DNA of 64,000 bases from Streptomyces fradiae ATCC 10745 = DSM 40063 (GCF_008704425.1 NZ_CP023696.1:2280501-2344500), one strand, 5' to 3'. Shown: positions 28,197 to 37,443, counted from the stretch's first letter. A program made the numbers and translations. The notes: generated from the sequence alone by a model not told the origin.

Positions 28197-28266
28197 CGGC
28201 CGGACCGCCCGGTCCGCCACCGGACCACCGGGCACACACCCGAAACCAGGAGGGGTCACCAACTCT

Positions 28267-30084
28267 ATGTGCGGAATTGTCGGTTATATCGGTAAGCGTG
28301 ATGTCGCTCCGCTGCTGCTCGAAGGTCTGGCGCGGCTGGAGTACCGGGGTTACGACTCCGCGGGCATGGTCGTCACCAGCCCGAAGGCGTCCGGCCTGAA
28401 GATGGTCAAGGCCAAGGGCCGGGTCCGCGACCTGGAGGCCAAGCTCCCGAAGCGCTTCAACGGGACCACCGGCATCGCGCACACCCGCTGGGCCACCCAC
28501 GGCGCGCCGAGCGACGTCAACTCGCACCCGCACCTGGACCCGGAGAACAAGGTCGCCGTCGTCCACAACGGCATCGTGGACAACGCCGCCGAGCTGCGCG
28601 CCAAGCTGGAGGCGGACGGCGTCGTCTTCGCGTCGGAGACCGACACCGAGGTCATCACCCACCTGATCGCCCGCTCCCAGGCCACCACCCTGGAGGAGAA
28701 GGTCCGCGAGGCGCTGAAGGTCGTCGAGGGCACCTACGGCATCGCCGTGATGCACGCCGACTTCAACGACCGCATCGTGGTCGCCCGCAACGGCTCCCCG
28801 GTGATCCTCGGCATCGGCGAGAAGGAGATGCTCGTCGCCTCCGACATCGCCGCCCTGATCGCCCACACCCGCCAGGTCGTCACCCTGAACGACGGCGAGA
28901 TGGCCACCCTGAAGGCCGACGACTTCCGCACGTACACCACGTCGGGCGCGACCACCACCGCGACGCCGGAGACCGTGGAGTGGGAGGCCGCCTCGTACGA
29001 CATGGGCGGCCACGACACGTACATGCACAAGGAGATCTCCGAGCAGCCCGACGCGGTCGACCGCGTGCTGCGCGGGCGCATCGACGACCGGTTCTCCACC
29101 GTGCACCTGGGCGGGCTGAACCTGGACGCCCGCGAGGCCCGCACCATCCGCCGCATCAAGATCCTGGGCTGCGGCACCTCGTACCACGCCGGCATGATCG
29201 GCGCGAGCCTCATCGAGGGCATGGCGCGCATCCCGGCGGACGCCGAGCCGGCCTCCGAGTTCCGCTACCGCAACCCGGTCGTGGACCCCGACACGCTGTA
29301 CATCGCCGTCTCCCAGTCGGGTGAGACGTACGACGTGCTGGCCGCCGTGCAGGAGCTGAAGCGCAAGGGCGCCCGCGTCCTCGGCGTGGTGAACGTGGTC
29401 GGCTCGGCCATCGCCCGCGAGGCCGACGGCGGCGTGTACGTCCACGCCGGGCCGGAGGTCTGCGTGGTCTCCACCAAGTGCTTCACCAACACGGTCGTCG
29501 CGTTCGCGCTGCTCGCGCTGCACCTCGGCCGCATCCGGGACCTGTCGGTCACCGACGGCAAGCGGATCATCGAGGGCCTGCGCCGGCTGCCCGAGCAGAT
29601 CAGCGAGATCCTCAAGCTGGAGGACGAGATCAAGGAGCTGGCCGCCGAGTACGCGGGCGCCCAGTCGATGATGTTCATCGGCCGGGTGCGCGGCTACCCG
29701 GTGGCGCTGGAGGCCTCCCTGAAGCTCAAGGAGATCTCGTACATCCACGCCGAGGCGTACCCGGCGTCCGAGCTGAAGCACGGCCCGCTCGCGCTCATCG
29801 AGCCGGCGCTGCCGACCGTCGCGATCGTCCCGGACGACGACCTGCTGGAGAAGAACCGCGCCGCGCTGGAGGAGATCAAGGCCCGCAGCGGCCGCATCCT
29901 CGCCGTCGCGCACCAGGAGCAGGAGAAGGCCGACCACACCATCGTCGTGCCGAAGAACGAGGACGAGCTGGACCCGATCCTCATGGGCATCCCGCTCCAG
30001 CTCTTCGCGTACCACACGGCGCTCGCCATGGGCCGCGACATCGACAAGCCGCGCAACCTGGCGAAGTCCGTCACGGTCGAGTAG
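28267..30084 (+). CDS. glmS: Glutamine-fructose-6-phosphate aminotransferase (isomerizing)
   Basis: 605 aa, ATG with AGGAGGGG upstream. Makes glucosamine-6-phosphate from fructose-6-phosphate and glutamine for peptidoglycan. The N-terminal glutaminase has nucleophile Cys2 (MCGIVGYIG), followed by two SIS sugar-phosphate domains (GCGTSYHAGMIG; SQSGETYDVLAA; and the C-terminal KHGPLALIEP) and the closing KSVTVE tail. No glmS ribozyme-like leader is visible in the 70-nt upstream gap. A strong terminator follows. Confidence 0.97.
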   Translation: MCGIVGYIGKRDVAPLLLEGLARLEYRGYDSAGMVVTSPKASGLKMVKAKGRVRDLEAKLPKRFNGTTGIAHTRWATHGAPSDVNSHPHLDPENKVAVVHNGIVDNAAELRAKLEADGVVFASETDTEVITHLIARSQATTLEEKVREALKVVEGTYGIAVMHADFNDRIVVARNGSPVILGIGEKEMLVASDIAALIAHTRQVVTLNDGEMATLKADDFRTYTTSGATTTATPETVEWEAASYDMGGHDTYMHKEISEQPDAVDRVLRGRIDDRFSTVHLGGLNLDAREARTIRRIKILGCGTSYHAGMIGASLIEGMARIPADAEPASEFRYRNPVVDPDTLYIAVSQSGETYDVLAAVQELKRKGARVLGVVNVVGSAIAREADGGVYVHAGPEVCVVSTKCFTNTVVAFALLALHLGRIRDLSVTDGKRIIEGLRRLPEQISEILKLEDEIKELAAEYAGAQSMMFIGRVRGYPVALEASLKLKEISYIHAEAYPASELKHGPLALIEPALPTVAIVPDDDLLEKNRAALEEIKARSGRILAVAHQEQEKADHTIVVPKNEDELDPILMGIPLQLFAYHTALAMGRDIDKPRNLAKSVTVE

Positions 30085-30105
30085 GGGGCGCCCCGCGCCG
30101 CACCC

Positions 30106-30149
30106 CGGCCCGCGGCCCGGCCGTCTGGACACGGCCGGGCCGCGGGCCG
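30106..30149 (+). terminator. Terminator after glmS
   Basis: A 19-bp perfect stem (arms 30106-30124 and 30131-30149, GC-rich) with the 6-nt loop CTGGAC, followed by CTTCG. It also separates glmS from the convergent hydrolase. Confidence 0.85.
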
Positions 30150-30179
30150 CTTCGTCTCGGCACCCGCGGGTGTTCCGGG

Positions 30180-31484
30180 TCAGTCGGCCGGGTTGTTGAA
30201 GTGCACCTCCGGGTCGGCCGCCGCGGGGCCCTCCAGGATCGGCTGCGGCACCCCGCGCAGGTGCAGGTCGAAGAAGGCCGCCGTGTAGGCGCGGACCAGC
30301 TGCACCGCCCGCTCGGGCCGGATGGTCGGCTGGGTCTCGGCGTCGTACGGGATGCCGAGCTGGTCGAAGAGGACCGGCACGTCGGAGAAGGTCAGGTGGT
30401 CGGTGCCCTCGACGGTGAGCCAGCGCTTCCAGCCGTCCAGGTTCCGCCCGGCCTCGTCCCACGTCGGGTCCTGGCCGCCCGGCTCGTGCATGTCCGTGTG
30501 CGTGCCCAGCATCAGGAACGGCCGCCCGTCGAGCCCGTCGGCCGGCACCGGGTCCCCGAACGAGCCGTCCATGTTGATCCCGGCCCGCACGCGCGGGTCC
30601 CGCGCCATGACGGAGGCCGCGGCGGCGCCGCCCAGGGAGTGGCCGGACGCGCCGATCCGCTTGCGGTCGACGAGGGCGGCGTGCCGCCAGGCCGGGCGCG
30701 GCCCGGTGAGGCGGTCCAGCACGAAGGTGATGTCCTGGCCGCGCTGCACGGTGGCCTTGCGCATGTCCTCCAGCGTCTCGGCCTTCTCGCAGGCCACGCA
30801 GGTGAGCACCCGGCCGCCGGGGAAGACCGTGCCGAGCGACTCGTGGGCGTGGTCCACGACCGCGACGACGTAGCCCCGGCTGGCGAGGTCCTCGGCGACG
30901 GTGGTCAGGGTGTACCGGGGCCCGCCGAAGCCGGGCGACAGGACGACCAGCGGGTGCTTGCCGCGCCGCGGGCGGGCGCCCGCGACACTGTGGGTGCGGG
31001 TGGCGGTCAGCTTGGCGAGGGCGCCGGGATCGCTGTCGGGCACGGCCTCCAGCAGCAGCCGCGCCTCGCGCGGGTCGGCGTACGGGGCGGGGCTCCCGGC
31101 GGCGGACCGGGCGGGGTAGTACAGGTCGACCATCAGCTCCCGGCGCCGCTCGGGCACCCAGAGGTCGGCGCGGGACCGGTCGACGAGGTGGAGGGTGTCC
31201 CGCCCGACCGGATGCGCCCCGGTGGGCCGGGGCAGCACGACCCCGGCGGAGGCGCGGGCGTCCTGGGGCGCGGCGCCGGCGGGGGCGCTCTGGAGGGCGG
31301 GCCCGGCGGAGGCCCCCCGCGAAGCGGATCCGGAGGGGGCGGAGACGTCGTGGAGGGCCGCGGCCCGCGCCGGGGGCCGCTTCTGGAGCGGGGCCGGGCT
31401 CTGGGCGACGGCGGGGGCGGCGGCGGTGAGCGCGATGACGAGGGCCGCGGCGGCGGCCGTACGCAACGTACGTGGCGACTTCAT
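30180..31484 (-). CDS. Secreted alpha/beta-hydrolase (lipase / PAF-acetylhydrolase-like)
   Basis: 434 aa. Signal peptide about residues 1-28 (ALVIALTAAAPAVAQ), then a ~75-residue Ala/Ser/Pro-rich low-complexity segment before the catalytic fold. The serine nucleophile elbow is GHSLGG (in GASGHSLGGAAAAS); the GFGG oxyanion region (VVLSPGFGGPRY), an acidic segment and a late His (GTDHLTF) complete the expected triad. The layout resembles the platelet-activating-factor acetylhydrolase-like hydrolases common in Streptomyces. Substrate unknown. ATG at 31484; ribosome site weak. Confidence 0.82.
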   Translation of the reverse strand: MKSPRTLRTAAAAALVIALTAAAPAVAQSPAPLQKRPPARAAALHDVSAPSGSASRGASAGPALQSAPAGAAPQDARASAGVVLPRPTGAHPVGRDTLHLVDRSRADLWVPERRRELMVDLYYPARSAAGSPAPYADPREARLLLEAVPDSDPGALAKLTATRTHSVAGARPRRGKHPLVVLSPGFGGPRYTLTTVAEDLASRGYVVAVVDHAHESLGTVFPGGRVLTCVACEKAETLEDMRKATVQRGQDITFVLDRLTGPRPAWRHAALVDRKRIGASGHSLGGAAAASVMARDPRVRAGINMDGSFGDPVPADGLDGRPFLMLGTHTDMHEPGGQDPTWDEAGRNLDGWKRWLTVEGTDHLTFSDVPVLFDQLGIPYDAETQPTIRPERAVQLVRAYTAAFFDLHLRGVPQPILEGPAAADPEVHFNNPAD

Positions 31485-31791
31485 GGCCAGGACGCTAGAC
31501 GGGAGGCCGGTCCCGGAACGTCAGCCCCGGGTACGGCGGGGGTCAGCCCTCGGGGTGATCTCCCGTACGCCCGTGGCGGGTTGACGGACCGTCACCGTCC
31601 ACCCGTGGACTGAGAGCCGCGCTCCGCACCGATCCCGGCGCCGCGCGGGCCCGGTACCGCGCGGCGCGGACCCGGGCGGCACGGGTCGGCGCAGATCAGT
31701 GCGGTGGCGCGCGGCCGCGGACAGAGCGGGAGGCACCCATCGCGCCGTCACCCGCGATGGCCTAATTCATTCGTCAACTATGTACGCTGCG
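31485..31791. other. Intergenic gap, no gene seen
   Basis: About 300 bp between the hydrolase start and the stop of the universal stress gene, both on the minus strand. Its left part should carry the hydrolase promoter. No ORF with plausible start or similarity and no strong dyad. Confidence 0.5.
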
Positions 31792-32313
31792 CTACGGGAT
31801 GACGACCAACGGTCGCTGCGCCCGGCGCGCGAGGCGCCCGGCGACGGAGCCGAAGAGGCGGCTGACGAGCCCGTGGGTGGAGCCGACGACGATGGCGTCG
31901 GCGGCGTACTCCCGGCCGACCTCCTCCAGCTCGTGGCAGATGTCGCCGCCGCGCTCCACGAGGATCCACGGCACCTCGGACAGGTGGTCGGCGCAGGCCA
32001 GCTCCAGGCCCAGGACCTCGGTGCGGTGGTCGGGGACGTCCACGAAGACGGGCGGCTCGCAGCCGGCCCAGACGGTGGTGGGAAGGCGGTTCGCCACATG
32101 CACGATGATCAGGCCGGAGCCGGACCGGCGGGCCATGCCGATCGCGTACGCGAGGGCCCGCTCGCTGGAGGTGGAGCCGTCGAAGCCGACGACGACACCG
32201 TGCTGGAACGCGGGGTCACAGGGGTGACGCGGGTCTGCCGCCGCCAGGGGGTCCACCGGCGAATCGGCGACCTGCCTGCGGTCGGCTCTCTCAGGGAATT
32301 CGTGACCGGCCAT
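31792..32313 (-). CDS. Universal stress protein (UspA family)
   Basis: 173 aa from the ATG at 32313 (MAGHEFPERAD). A longer frame uses a TTG at 32367, and neither start has a strong ribosome site. Single Usp domain: strand 1 VVVGFDGSTSSERAL with the nucleotide-contacting Asp, and the ATP-loop region VVGSTHGLVSRLFGSVAGRLARRAQRPLVVI, close to the GxxG-9x-G[ST] pattern of ATP-binding Usps. Probably cytoplasmic. In Streptomyces, Usps often serve in stress or hypoxia. It is divergent from the long adpA leader region. Confidence 0.87.
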   Translation of the reverse strand: MAGHEFPERADRRQVADSPVDPLAAADPRHPCDPAFQHGVVVGFDGSTSSERALAYAIGMARRSGSGLIIVHVANRLPTTVWAGCEPPVFVDVPDHRTEVLGLELACADHLSEVPWILVERGGDICHELEEVGREYAADAIVVGSTHGLVSRLFGSVAGRLARRAQRPLVVIP

Positions 32314-33298
32314 GGGTGTCTCGGCGAAGAAGGTCCTTGTGAGGAGGGTTCGAGGGACTGCCCCCAACGGAGCCCTGTCCGGGAATCATCTTCCCAACCC
32401 CATACCCCCAAGGGTACGGCGCCACTCCTCTCGTGCCCAGGTTCCGCCACCGCCCTCGCGGCGTTCCAGGGAGCATGCACGAGCCCGCGCCGGGGCGCAA
32501 CGCCGCTTGGCCCCTACAAAAGTATCCCAGGGTGACCATCGGGCCTCCGACGGTGACCGGAGCGGCCCCCGGTCCGGCACCCCGGCACCCCTCAGACGCC
32601 TCCCGCCGCCCCCTCGGCACTTCCCCGGCACTCCCTCCGCGCCCCTCCGGCGCGGGGTCGCGGCGGGCGGCGCCGAGCCGGCGCCGAGCGTCCCCGCAAG
32701 GGCCGCACCACCGCCCGACCACCGCCCGGACCGGGCACCCCGAGGCACATCAGGGGCGCACCAGGGGACCGTCAGGGGCGCGACGGGGGTGCGTCCCGCA
32801 AGCGGCGGGTCCGGGTGCCGCCCCCGTAAGGGAGGTGTGGGACGGCGGTTCGGGGGCAGCGGGAGTGGCAGCCGGGTGGCGTCCCGGCCGAGGTGCCGGA
32901 GGACGTACCGGATCCGGTGACGGCTTCGCACATCCGCACCCATCTGTTTTCAGCCAACTTCTCGGACCCTGCCCATCCGCACCGGAATGGCCGGAGAACC
33001 CCCTTGCCACCTGGGAGATAAGGGCCGCAGAGGGCTCGCGCACCCTACGCGGATGGGCCATGAGCGCGAGAGGCACTTTCCTGCGGGCCCCCGAGGGTGA
33101 AACGCTTCGTGATCGAATGCTTCGCGCCAAGTTGCCTTGTCGACATAGCGCCGGATGCGGAACTTGTCACTCCGGCGCTGCGGGACCCAGTAGATTCGAT
33201 CATGACTATCGGAGAACGGGGTCTCGTGCAAAACCGAGGGGAAACGTGCAGGAGCGACAGGACCTAGGAGACGCGAACACCGAGGGGGGCTTAGCGTC
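32314..33298 (+). promoter_or_regulatory. Long upstream region of adpA
   Basis: About 985 bp without a convincing gene. Frames on both strands give low-complexity Arg/Pro/Gly peptides. adpA genes in Streptomyces are known for long upstream regions with several regulator sites, including autoregulation and BldD. The last ~300 bp are AT-richer and contain a strong hairpin (33147-33179). I do not see a confident AdpA consensus (TGGCSNGWWY) by eye, so no individual site is claimed. Confidence 0.55.
33147..33179 (+). promoter_or_regulatory. Hairpin in the adpA leader
   Basis: AGCGCCGGA (33147-33155) and TCCGGCGCT (33171-33179) form a perfect 9-bp stem with a 15-nt loop, 120 nt before the adpA ATG. 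adpA mRNA of S. coelicolor is reported to be an RNase III (AbsB) target at a hairpin; whether this is the equivalent element is inference. Confidence 0.45.
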
Positions 33299-34528
33299 AT
33301 GAGCCAGGACTCCGCCGCACCGGAGACCGGACGCAAACTGTCCGGACGCCGCCGTCGCGAGGTCGTCGCCGTCATGCTGTTCAGCGGCGGCCCCATCTTC
33401 GAGAGTTCCATCCCACTGTCGGTGTTCGGGGTTGACCGCCAGGACGCCGGAGTGCCGCGCTACAGGCTGCTCGTCTGTGCGGGCGAGGACGGGCCACTGC
33501 GCACGACCGGAGGACTGGAACTCTCCGCACCGTACGGCCTGGAGGCGATCAGCAGAGCGGGCACCGTCGTCGTACCGGCCTGGCGGTCGATCACCTCGCC
33601 GCCACCGGCCGAGGCGCTCGACGCGCTGCGCCGCGCACACGAGGAGGGCGCCAGGATCGTCGGCCTGTGCACCGGGGCGTTCGTCCTGGCCGCGGCCGGT
33701 TTACTGGACGGGCGGCCCGCCACCACGCACTGGATGTACGCGCCGACGCTCGCCAAGCGCTACCCGTCGGTCCACGTGGACCCGCGGGAGCTGTTCGTGG
33801 ACGACGGCGACGTGCTGACGTCCGCGGGCACGGCGGCAGGCATCGACCTGTGCCTGCACATCGTGCGGACCGACCACGGCACGGAGGCGGCCGGCGCGCT
33901 CGCCCGGCGGCTCGTGGTGCCGCCGCGCCGCAGCGGCGGCCAGGAGCGGTACCTGGACCGGTCCCTCCCGGAGGAGATCGGCGCCGACCCGCTGGCCGAG
34001 GTCGTGGCGTGGGCGCTGGAGCACCTCCACGAGCAGTTCGACGTGGAGACGCTCGCCGCCCGCGCGTACATGAGCCGGCGGACCTTCGACCGGAGGTTCC
34101 GCTCGCTGACGGGCAGCGCGCCGCTGCAGTGGCTGATCACCCAGCGGGTGCTCCAGGCGCAGCGGCTGCTGGAGACGTCCGACTACTCGGTGGACGAGGT
34201 CGCCGGGCGCTGCGGCTTCCGCTCGCCGGTCGCGCTGCGCGGCCACTTCCGGCGCCAGCTCGGCTCCTCCCCCGCCGCGTACCGGGCCGCCTACCGGGCG
34301 CGCCGCCCGCAGGGCGACGGGGCGGCGATGGGTGACGCGGTCGTACCGGCGCAGGGCTCCGGCGGACACGGCAACCACGGCCACGGCGGTCCGGGCGGGC
34401 CCGGAGCCGGGATGCGGCGCCCCACGGCGGGCGCGGCGGCCGGCATGGGCGGCGAGCCGGGCAAGCCGCACCTGGACGCGCTGGCGTCCGGGCGGGCGTC
34501 GCTGCCGGGCCAGCGCAGCGCGCCGTAA
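33299..34528 (+). CDS. adpA: AdpA, AraC-family global developmental regulator
   Basis: 409 aa, near the usual 400. N-terminal DJ-1/PfpI-like dimerisation domain (about 15-210; GLCTGAFVLAAAGLL) and C-terminal AraC double helix-turn-helix (about 235-335; AARAYMSRRTFDRRFRSLTG and VAGRCGFRSPVALRGHFRR). The last ~65 residues are a Gly/His/Pro-rich tail. Codon 135 is TTA (33701-33703), so translation depends on the bldA leucyl-tRNA, the classic developmental switch. AdpA controls aerial growth and secondary metabolism. orn lies 86 bp downstream beyond a terminator, the conserved Streptomyces order. Confidence 0.97.
   Translation: MSQDSAAPETGRKLSGRRRREVVAVMLFSGGPIFESSIPLSVFGVDRQDAGVPRYRLLVCAGEDGPLRTTGGLELSAPYGLEAISRAGTVVVPAWRSITSPPPAEALDALRRAHEEGARIVGLCTGAFVLAAAGLLDGRPATTHWMYAPTLAKRYPSVHVDPRELFVDDGDVLTSAGTAAGIDLCLHIVRTDHGTEAAGALARRLVVPPRRSGGQERYLDRSLPEEIGADPLAEVVAWALEHLHEQFDVETLAARAYMSRRTFDRRFRSLTGSAPLQWLITQRVLQAQRLLETSDYSVDEVAGRCGFRSPVALRGHFRRQLGSSPAAYRAAYRARRPQGDGAAMGDAVVPAQGSGGHGNHGHGGPGGPGAGMRRPTAGAAAGMGGEPGKPHLDALASGRASLPGQRSAP
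33701..33703 (+). other. In-frame TTA (bldA-dependent) codon in adpA
   Basis: Codon 135 of adpA reads TTA in a gene otherwise using CTG/CTC for Leu. TTA is very rare in Streptomyces and needs the bldA tRNA. Its place in the N-terminal domain, before the DNA-binding region, matches known adpA orthologues. Confidence 0.97.
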
Positions 34529-34552
34529 CGGCGGGACACGGCACGTCCCGAA

Positions 34553-34600
34553 GGGGCCGCCGGCGGCGAGGCGCGCGAGCGTCCCACCGCCGGCGGCCCC
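34553..34600 (+). terminator. Terminator between adpA and orn
   Basis: GGGGCCGCCGGCGG (34553-34566) pairs fully with CCGCCGGCGGCCCC (34587-34600) and is followed by TTTAAGG. A 14-bp stem with a 20-nt loop. Confidence 0.85.
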
Positions 34601-34614
34601 TTTAAGGTGGACGC

Positions 34615-35226
34615 ATGAACGATCGCATGGTGTGGATCGACTGCGAGATGACCGGGCTCTCGCTGACGGACGACGCACTCATCGAGGTGGCCGCGCTGGT
34701 CACCGACTCGGAACTGAACGTGCTCGGGCAGGGCGTGGACATCGTGATCCGCCCGCCGGAGGCGGCGCTGGAGACGATGCCGGACGTGGTGCGCGAGATG
34801 CACACCGCTTCCGGGCTCCTCGACGAGCTCGCGGGCGGCACCACCCTCGCGGACGCGCAGGCGCAGGTCCTCGCGTACGTCCGCGAGCACGTCAAGGAGC
34901 CCGGCAAGGCCCCGCTGTGCGGCAACTCGGTCGGCACCGACCGCGGCTTCCTCGCGCGCGACATGCCCGAGCTGGAGGGCTACCTCCACTACCGGATCGT
35001 GGACGTCTCCTCCGTGAAGGAGCTGGCCCGGCGCTGGTACCCCAGGGCGTACTTCAACAGCCCGGAGAAGAGGGGCGGCCACCGGGCGCTCGCCGACATC
35101 CGCGAGTCCATCGCGGAGCTGCGCTACTACCGCGAGGCGGTCTTCGTCCCGCAGCCCGGCCCCGACTCCGAGACGGCGAAGACCATCGCCGCCCGCCACG
35201 TGCTCCCCGCCGAGCCGCGGAAGTAG
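34615..35226 (+). CDS. orn: Oligoribonuclease
   Basis: 203 aa, ATG 14 nt after the adpA terminator. DEDDh 3'-5' exonuclease that degrades 2-5-nt RNAs, including pGpG from c-di-GMP turnover. Motifs: exo[12 protein letters not shown] (about 4-14), exoII around [19 protein letters not shown] and exo[14 protein letters not shown] with the catalytic His/Asp. Usual length. Linked to adpA in Streptomyces, where both affect development. Confidence 0.97.
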   Translation: MNDRMVWIDCEMTGLSLTDDALIEVAALVTDSELNVLGQGVDIVIRPPEAALETMPDVVREMHTASGLLDELAGGTTLADAQAQVLAYVREHVKEPGKAPLCGNSVGTDRGFLARDMPELEGYLHYRIVDVSSVKELARRWYPRAYFNSPEKRGGHRALADIRESIAELRYYREAVFVPQPGPDSETAKTIAARHVLPAEPRK

Positions 35227-35363
35227 CCCGGAGACGACCCGCGGGTCCGGTGCCCGACCAGGCCGGAGACGGCGCCGGACCCGCCCCGGGGAAACGTGTG
35301 CGCGAGCACCCTCCGGGACCCTGTACACTTTTTCTCGGCCGGTCAGGAAAAAGACCGGACATG

Positions 35364-35436
35364 GTGGGTGTAGCTCAGCTGGTAGAGCACCTGGTTGTGG
35401 TCCAGGATGCCGCGGGTTCGAGTCCCGTCACTCACC
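35364..35436 (+). tRNA. tRNA-His (anticodon GTG)
   Basis: Full cloverleaf: acceptor GTGGGTG/CACTCAC (one G-T pair), anticodon stem CCTGG/CCAGG with loop TTGTGGT (anticodon 35397-35399), T arm GCGGG-TTCGAGT-CCCGT. Position -1 is G (35363) opposite discriminator C (35436), the His-tRNA identity pair. CCA is not encoded. TGTACACT around 35322-35328 could be its -10. The downstream 10 kb has accessory character. Confidence 0.97.
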
Positions 35437-35442
35437 CTGGAG

Positions 35443-35482
35443 GATCAGCCTCTGACCTGGGAGAACAGGTCAGAGGCTGATC
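35443..35482 (+). terminator. Terminator after tRNA-His
   Basis: A 16-bp perfect stem, GATCAGCCTCTGACCT (35443-35458) with AGGTCAGAGGCTGATC (35467-35482), 8-nt loop, then TTGTTT. The U-rich tail is uncommon in this genome. Confidence 0.95.
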
Positions 35483-35712
35483 TTGTTTCAGCTCACGGTC
35501 CGCCCGTGGCCGCCCAAGCCGCCGCAGGGCCACCCCACGCGCCCGCCGCCTGTGCCCTGCGCCACAGTGTCGGCAGGTCGCCCGTAGGGCGTGTGCACGC
35601 AAGTGTCATCCGGGGGCGTCGTGGCGGGTGTTCGCCTCTGTGGTTCCGAGCCCCGTACGCGGAGCCGTTGCCGTGGGTAGCGTTCCCGTGGACGCTAGGA
35701 ACGGAGTACAGC

Positions 35713-36963
35713 ATGCCCCGCTGGAGTGACTACACCACAGGCGAGCGGATCAAGATCCTTCGCGGCAAGAGCATCCGCCAGTCCGACCTCGCCGAGATGA
35801 CCGGCCTGTCCCTCCCCACCATCCAGCACGCCGAACAGGACAAGCGCCTCACGCTGCAGACCCTCCTGCTCATCGCCAACGCCCTCGGCGTCGACACCTC
35901 CGTGGTCCTCGGCCAGACAGCGCCCCGCCGCACCATGGAGCACGACGACCGCGCGATGATGCGGAACCTGTCGAGGGCGGTGCACGACATCGCCGCGGGG
36001 GAACTGCCCGACGATGCCGCCGCCCCCGGTCTCGACGAGATCGCCGCGGGCTGCTCCCACTGCTGGGACCTCTACTGGGCGGGCAGGTACGTCGAGGCCG
36101 GAGCGCTGGCGGCGCCCCTGCTGGGCGAGGCGGCGGCCCGGCTCCACGAGCAGCCGGCGGACGAGCGGGCCCGAGCGTGGGGCCTGCTGGCGGACGGCTA
36201 CCGGCTCGCCGGTTACGTCGCCAACCTGATGGGGGCCCGCGACCTCGCGTACGCGGCCATCGGCCACGCGCAGGCGGCGGCGGAGAAGGCCGGGGACGAC
36301 CTGCGCCAGGCTCTCGTCATGTCGGGACGCGCCTGGGTGTACCTGCGCGACGCACGCCTTCCCGAAGCGCTCGCCCTGGCCGAGCGGGCCGCCACGGACA
36401 TCGAGCCCCGCTTCTCCAAGGCCACCACCGACCATCTCGTGGCGTACGGCTCACACATCAACTTCGCGGCGGTGGTCGCCTCGCGCGCGGGCGACAAGGA
36501 ACGGGTGCGGGACTACCTCTCCCAGTCCCACGCCACCGGTGCGCGCATGGGCGAGGAAGCCCGCGCCCACGGCACGGTCTTCGGCCCGGTCACCGCCACC
36601 ACCCAGGCGGTCGGCATCAACGTCGCGCTCGGCCAGACGGGCAAGGCGCTTGCCCTCATGAAGGGCATCACACCGGACCACGAAAGGACCCTGGCCGAGG
36701 CGTCCCTGCACCGGTACGCCATGGACAAGGCGATGGCGCAGGCCGACGCGAAGATGTGGGACGCGTCGCTCGACACCCTGGAGCAGGCCCTCGTCAAGGC
36801 CCCCCAGTGGGCCCGCCACCAGGCACTCCCCTCGATCATCGTCCAGAAGGTCGGCAGGGCGTCCACCGCGCGCCTCCGCCGCGTCTCCGAACTGATCGGC
36901 GCCACCGGACGCGGGGCGGGCCCGACCGCCTTCCTCCCGGCCACACCCCGCACGGCCCTCTAG
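35713..36963 (+). CDS. XRE-family regulator with TPR-like C-terminus
   Basis: 416 aa from the ATG with ACGGAG 6 nt upstream. Helix-turn-helix at about residues 9-65 (GERIKILRGKSIRQSDLAEMTGLSLPTIQHAEQ), followed by ~340 residues of repeated Ala-rich helical pairs resembling tetratricopeptide repeats (RAWGLLADGYRLAGYVANLMG; ALVMSGRAWVYLRDARLPEALALAERA). Such proteins in Streptomyces commonly respond to peptides or bind neighbouring small proteins. Two orphan small genes follow beyond a terminator. Target and signal unknown. Confidence 0.85.
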   Translation: MPRWSDYTTGERIKILRGKSIRQSDLAEMTGLSLPTIQHAEQDKRLTLQTLLLIANALGVDTSVVLGQTAPRRTMEHDDRAMMRNLSRAVHDIAAGELPDDAAAPGLDEIAAGCSHCWDLYWAGRYVEAGALAAPLLGEAAARLHEQPADERARAWGLLADGYRLAGYVANLMGARDLAYAAIGHAQAAAEKAGDDLRQALVMSGRAWVYLRDARLPEALALAERAATDIEPRFSKATTDHLVAYGSHINFAAVVASRAGDKERVRDYLSQSHATGARMGEEARAHGTVFGPVTATTQAVGINVALGQTGKALALMKGITPDHERTLAEASLHRYAMDKAMAQADAKMWDASLDTLEQALVKAPQWARHQALPSIIVQKVGRASTARLRRVSELIGATGRGAGPTAFLPATPRTAL

Positions 36964-37011
36964 CCGTACGGCCTATGTGAGACAAGGCTGTTGAAGGCCG
37001 AACGGCCATAC

Positions 37012-37058
37012 GCCCCGTACGACTCCCAAGCTGATGAATCGTCAGAGTCGTACGGGGC
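37012..37058 (+). terminator. Long hairpin after the first XRE gene
   Basis: GCCCCGTACGACTC (37012-37025) pairs perfectly with GAGTCGTACGGGGC (37045-37058); 19-nt loop, followed by TCTTCTTCG. It lies 49 bp after the XRE stop. Confidence 0.8.
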
Positions 37059-37191
37059 TCTTCTTCGCCTACAGGCTGGCCAGCGGCATCGTGGTCGCAT
37101 GACCCGAACCCGCCGAACCCACCAGCAGCGCCTCAGGAGAGCGTGCCTCAACGACGCGGCGTATGGCGTCCACCCAGTCGGAGCGAATCGT

Positions 37192-37443
37192 GTGTCCCGC
37201 ATCCGCGTCGTCCTCTACGGCACCGCACCGCACAAGCTGCGCGCCTACGCGGATGCTCGCGACTGGACCGTCGTGGCCGAGTTCACGCGCGAGGGGGGCA
37301 GCACGGCCGATGCCGCGTGGCCCTACCTCTCCGCGCTGCTCGAAGCCCGCAGGGCTGACGGGGTCGTGACGGACGCCGAGCCGGGTTCCCTGGTCGGCGC
37401 CGAGGACCTCGACGTCTTCACCGTCCACGTACCCACTCCCTGA
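37192..37443 (+). CDS. Small protein of unknown function, faintly serine-recombinase-like
   Basis: 83 aa from a GTG with GGAG 8 nt upstream. A longer frame to 36991 would run through the terminator hairpin, so it is rejected as the start. The sequence (VVLYGTAPHKLRAYADARDWTVVAEFTREGG...) follows the rhythm of the N-terminal resolvase fold (strand, L..YA...W.VV..F), but the catalytic Ser of real recombinases is absent. It is probably a non-recombinase derivative or chance resemblance. Neighbours are an XRE regulator and another small orphan. Confidence 0.55.
   Translation: MSRIRVVLYGTAPHKLRAYADARDWTVVAEFTREGGSTADAAWPYLSALLEARRADGVVTDAEPGSLVGAEDLDVFTVHVPTP

Noticed and set aside
28197..28266. 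glmS ribozyme upstream of glmS
   Set aside because: The gap is only 70 nt and lacks the pseudoknotted core; actinobacterial glmS genes are not known for it.
31699..32535. 278-codon plus-strand frame opposite the universal stress gene
   Set aside because: The minus strand encodes a complete Usp domain; the plus frame has none.
35364..35482. Attachment site (attL) at tRNA-His
   Set aside because: No integrase gene and no visible second copy of the tRNA 3' end in the window; only the accessory content downstream hints at it.
36991..37191. Longer start for the small protein at 37192
   Set aside because: It would translate through a 14-bp perfect terminator hairpin and has no ribosome site.
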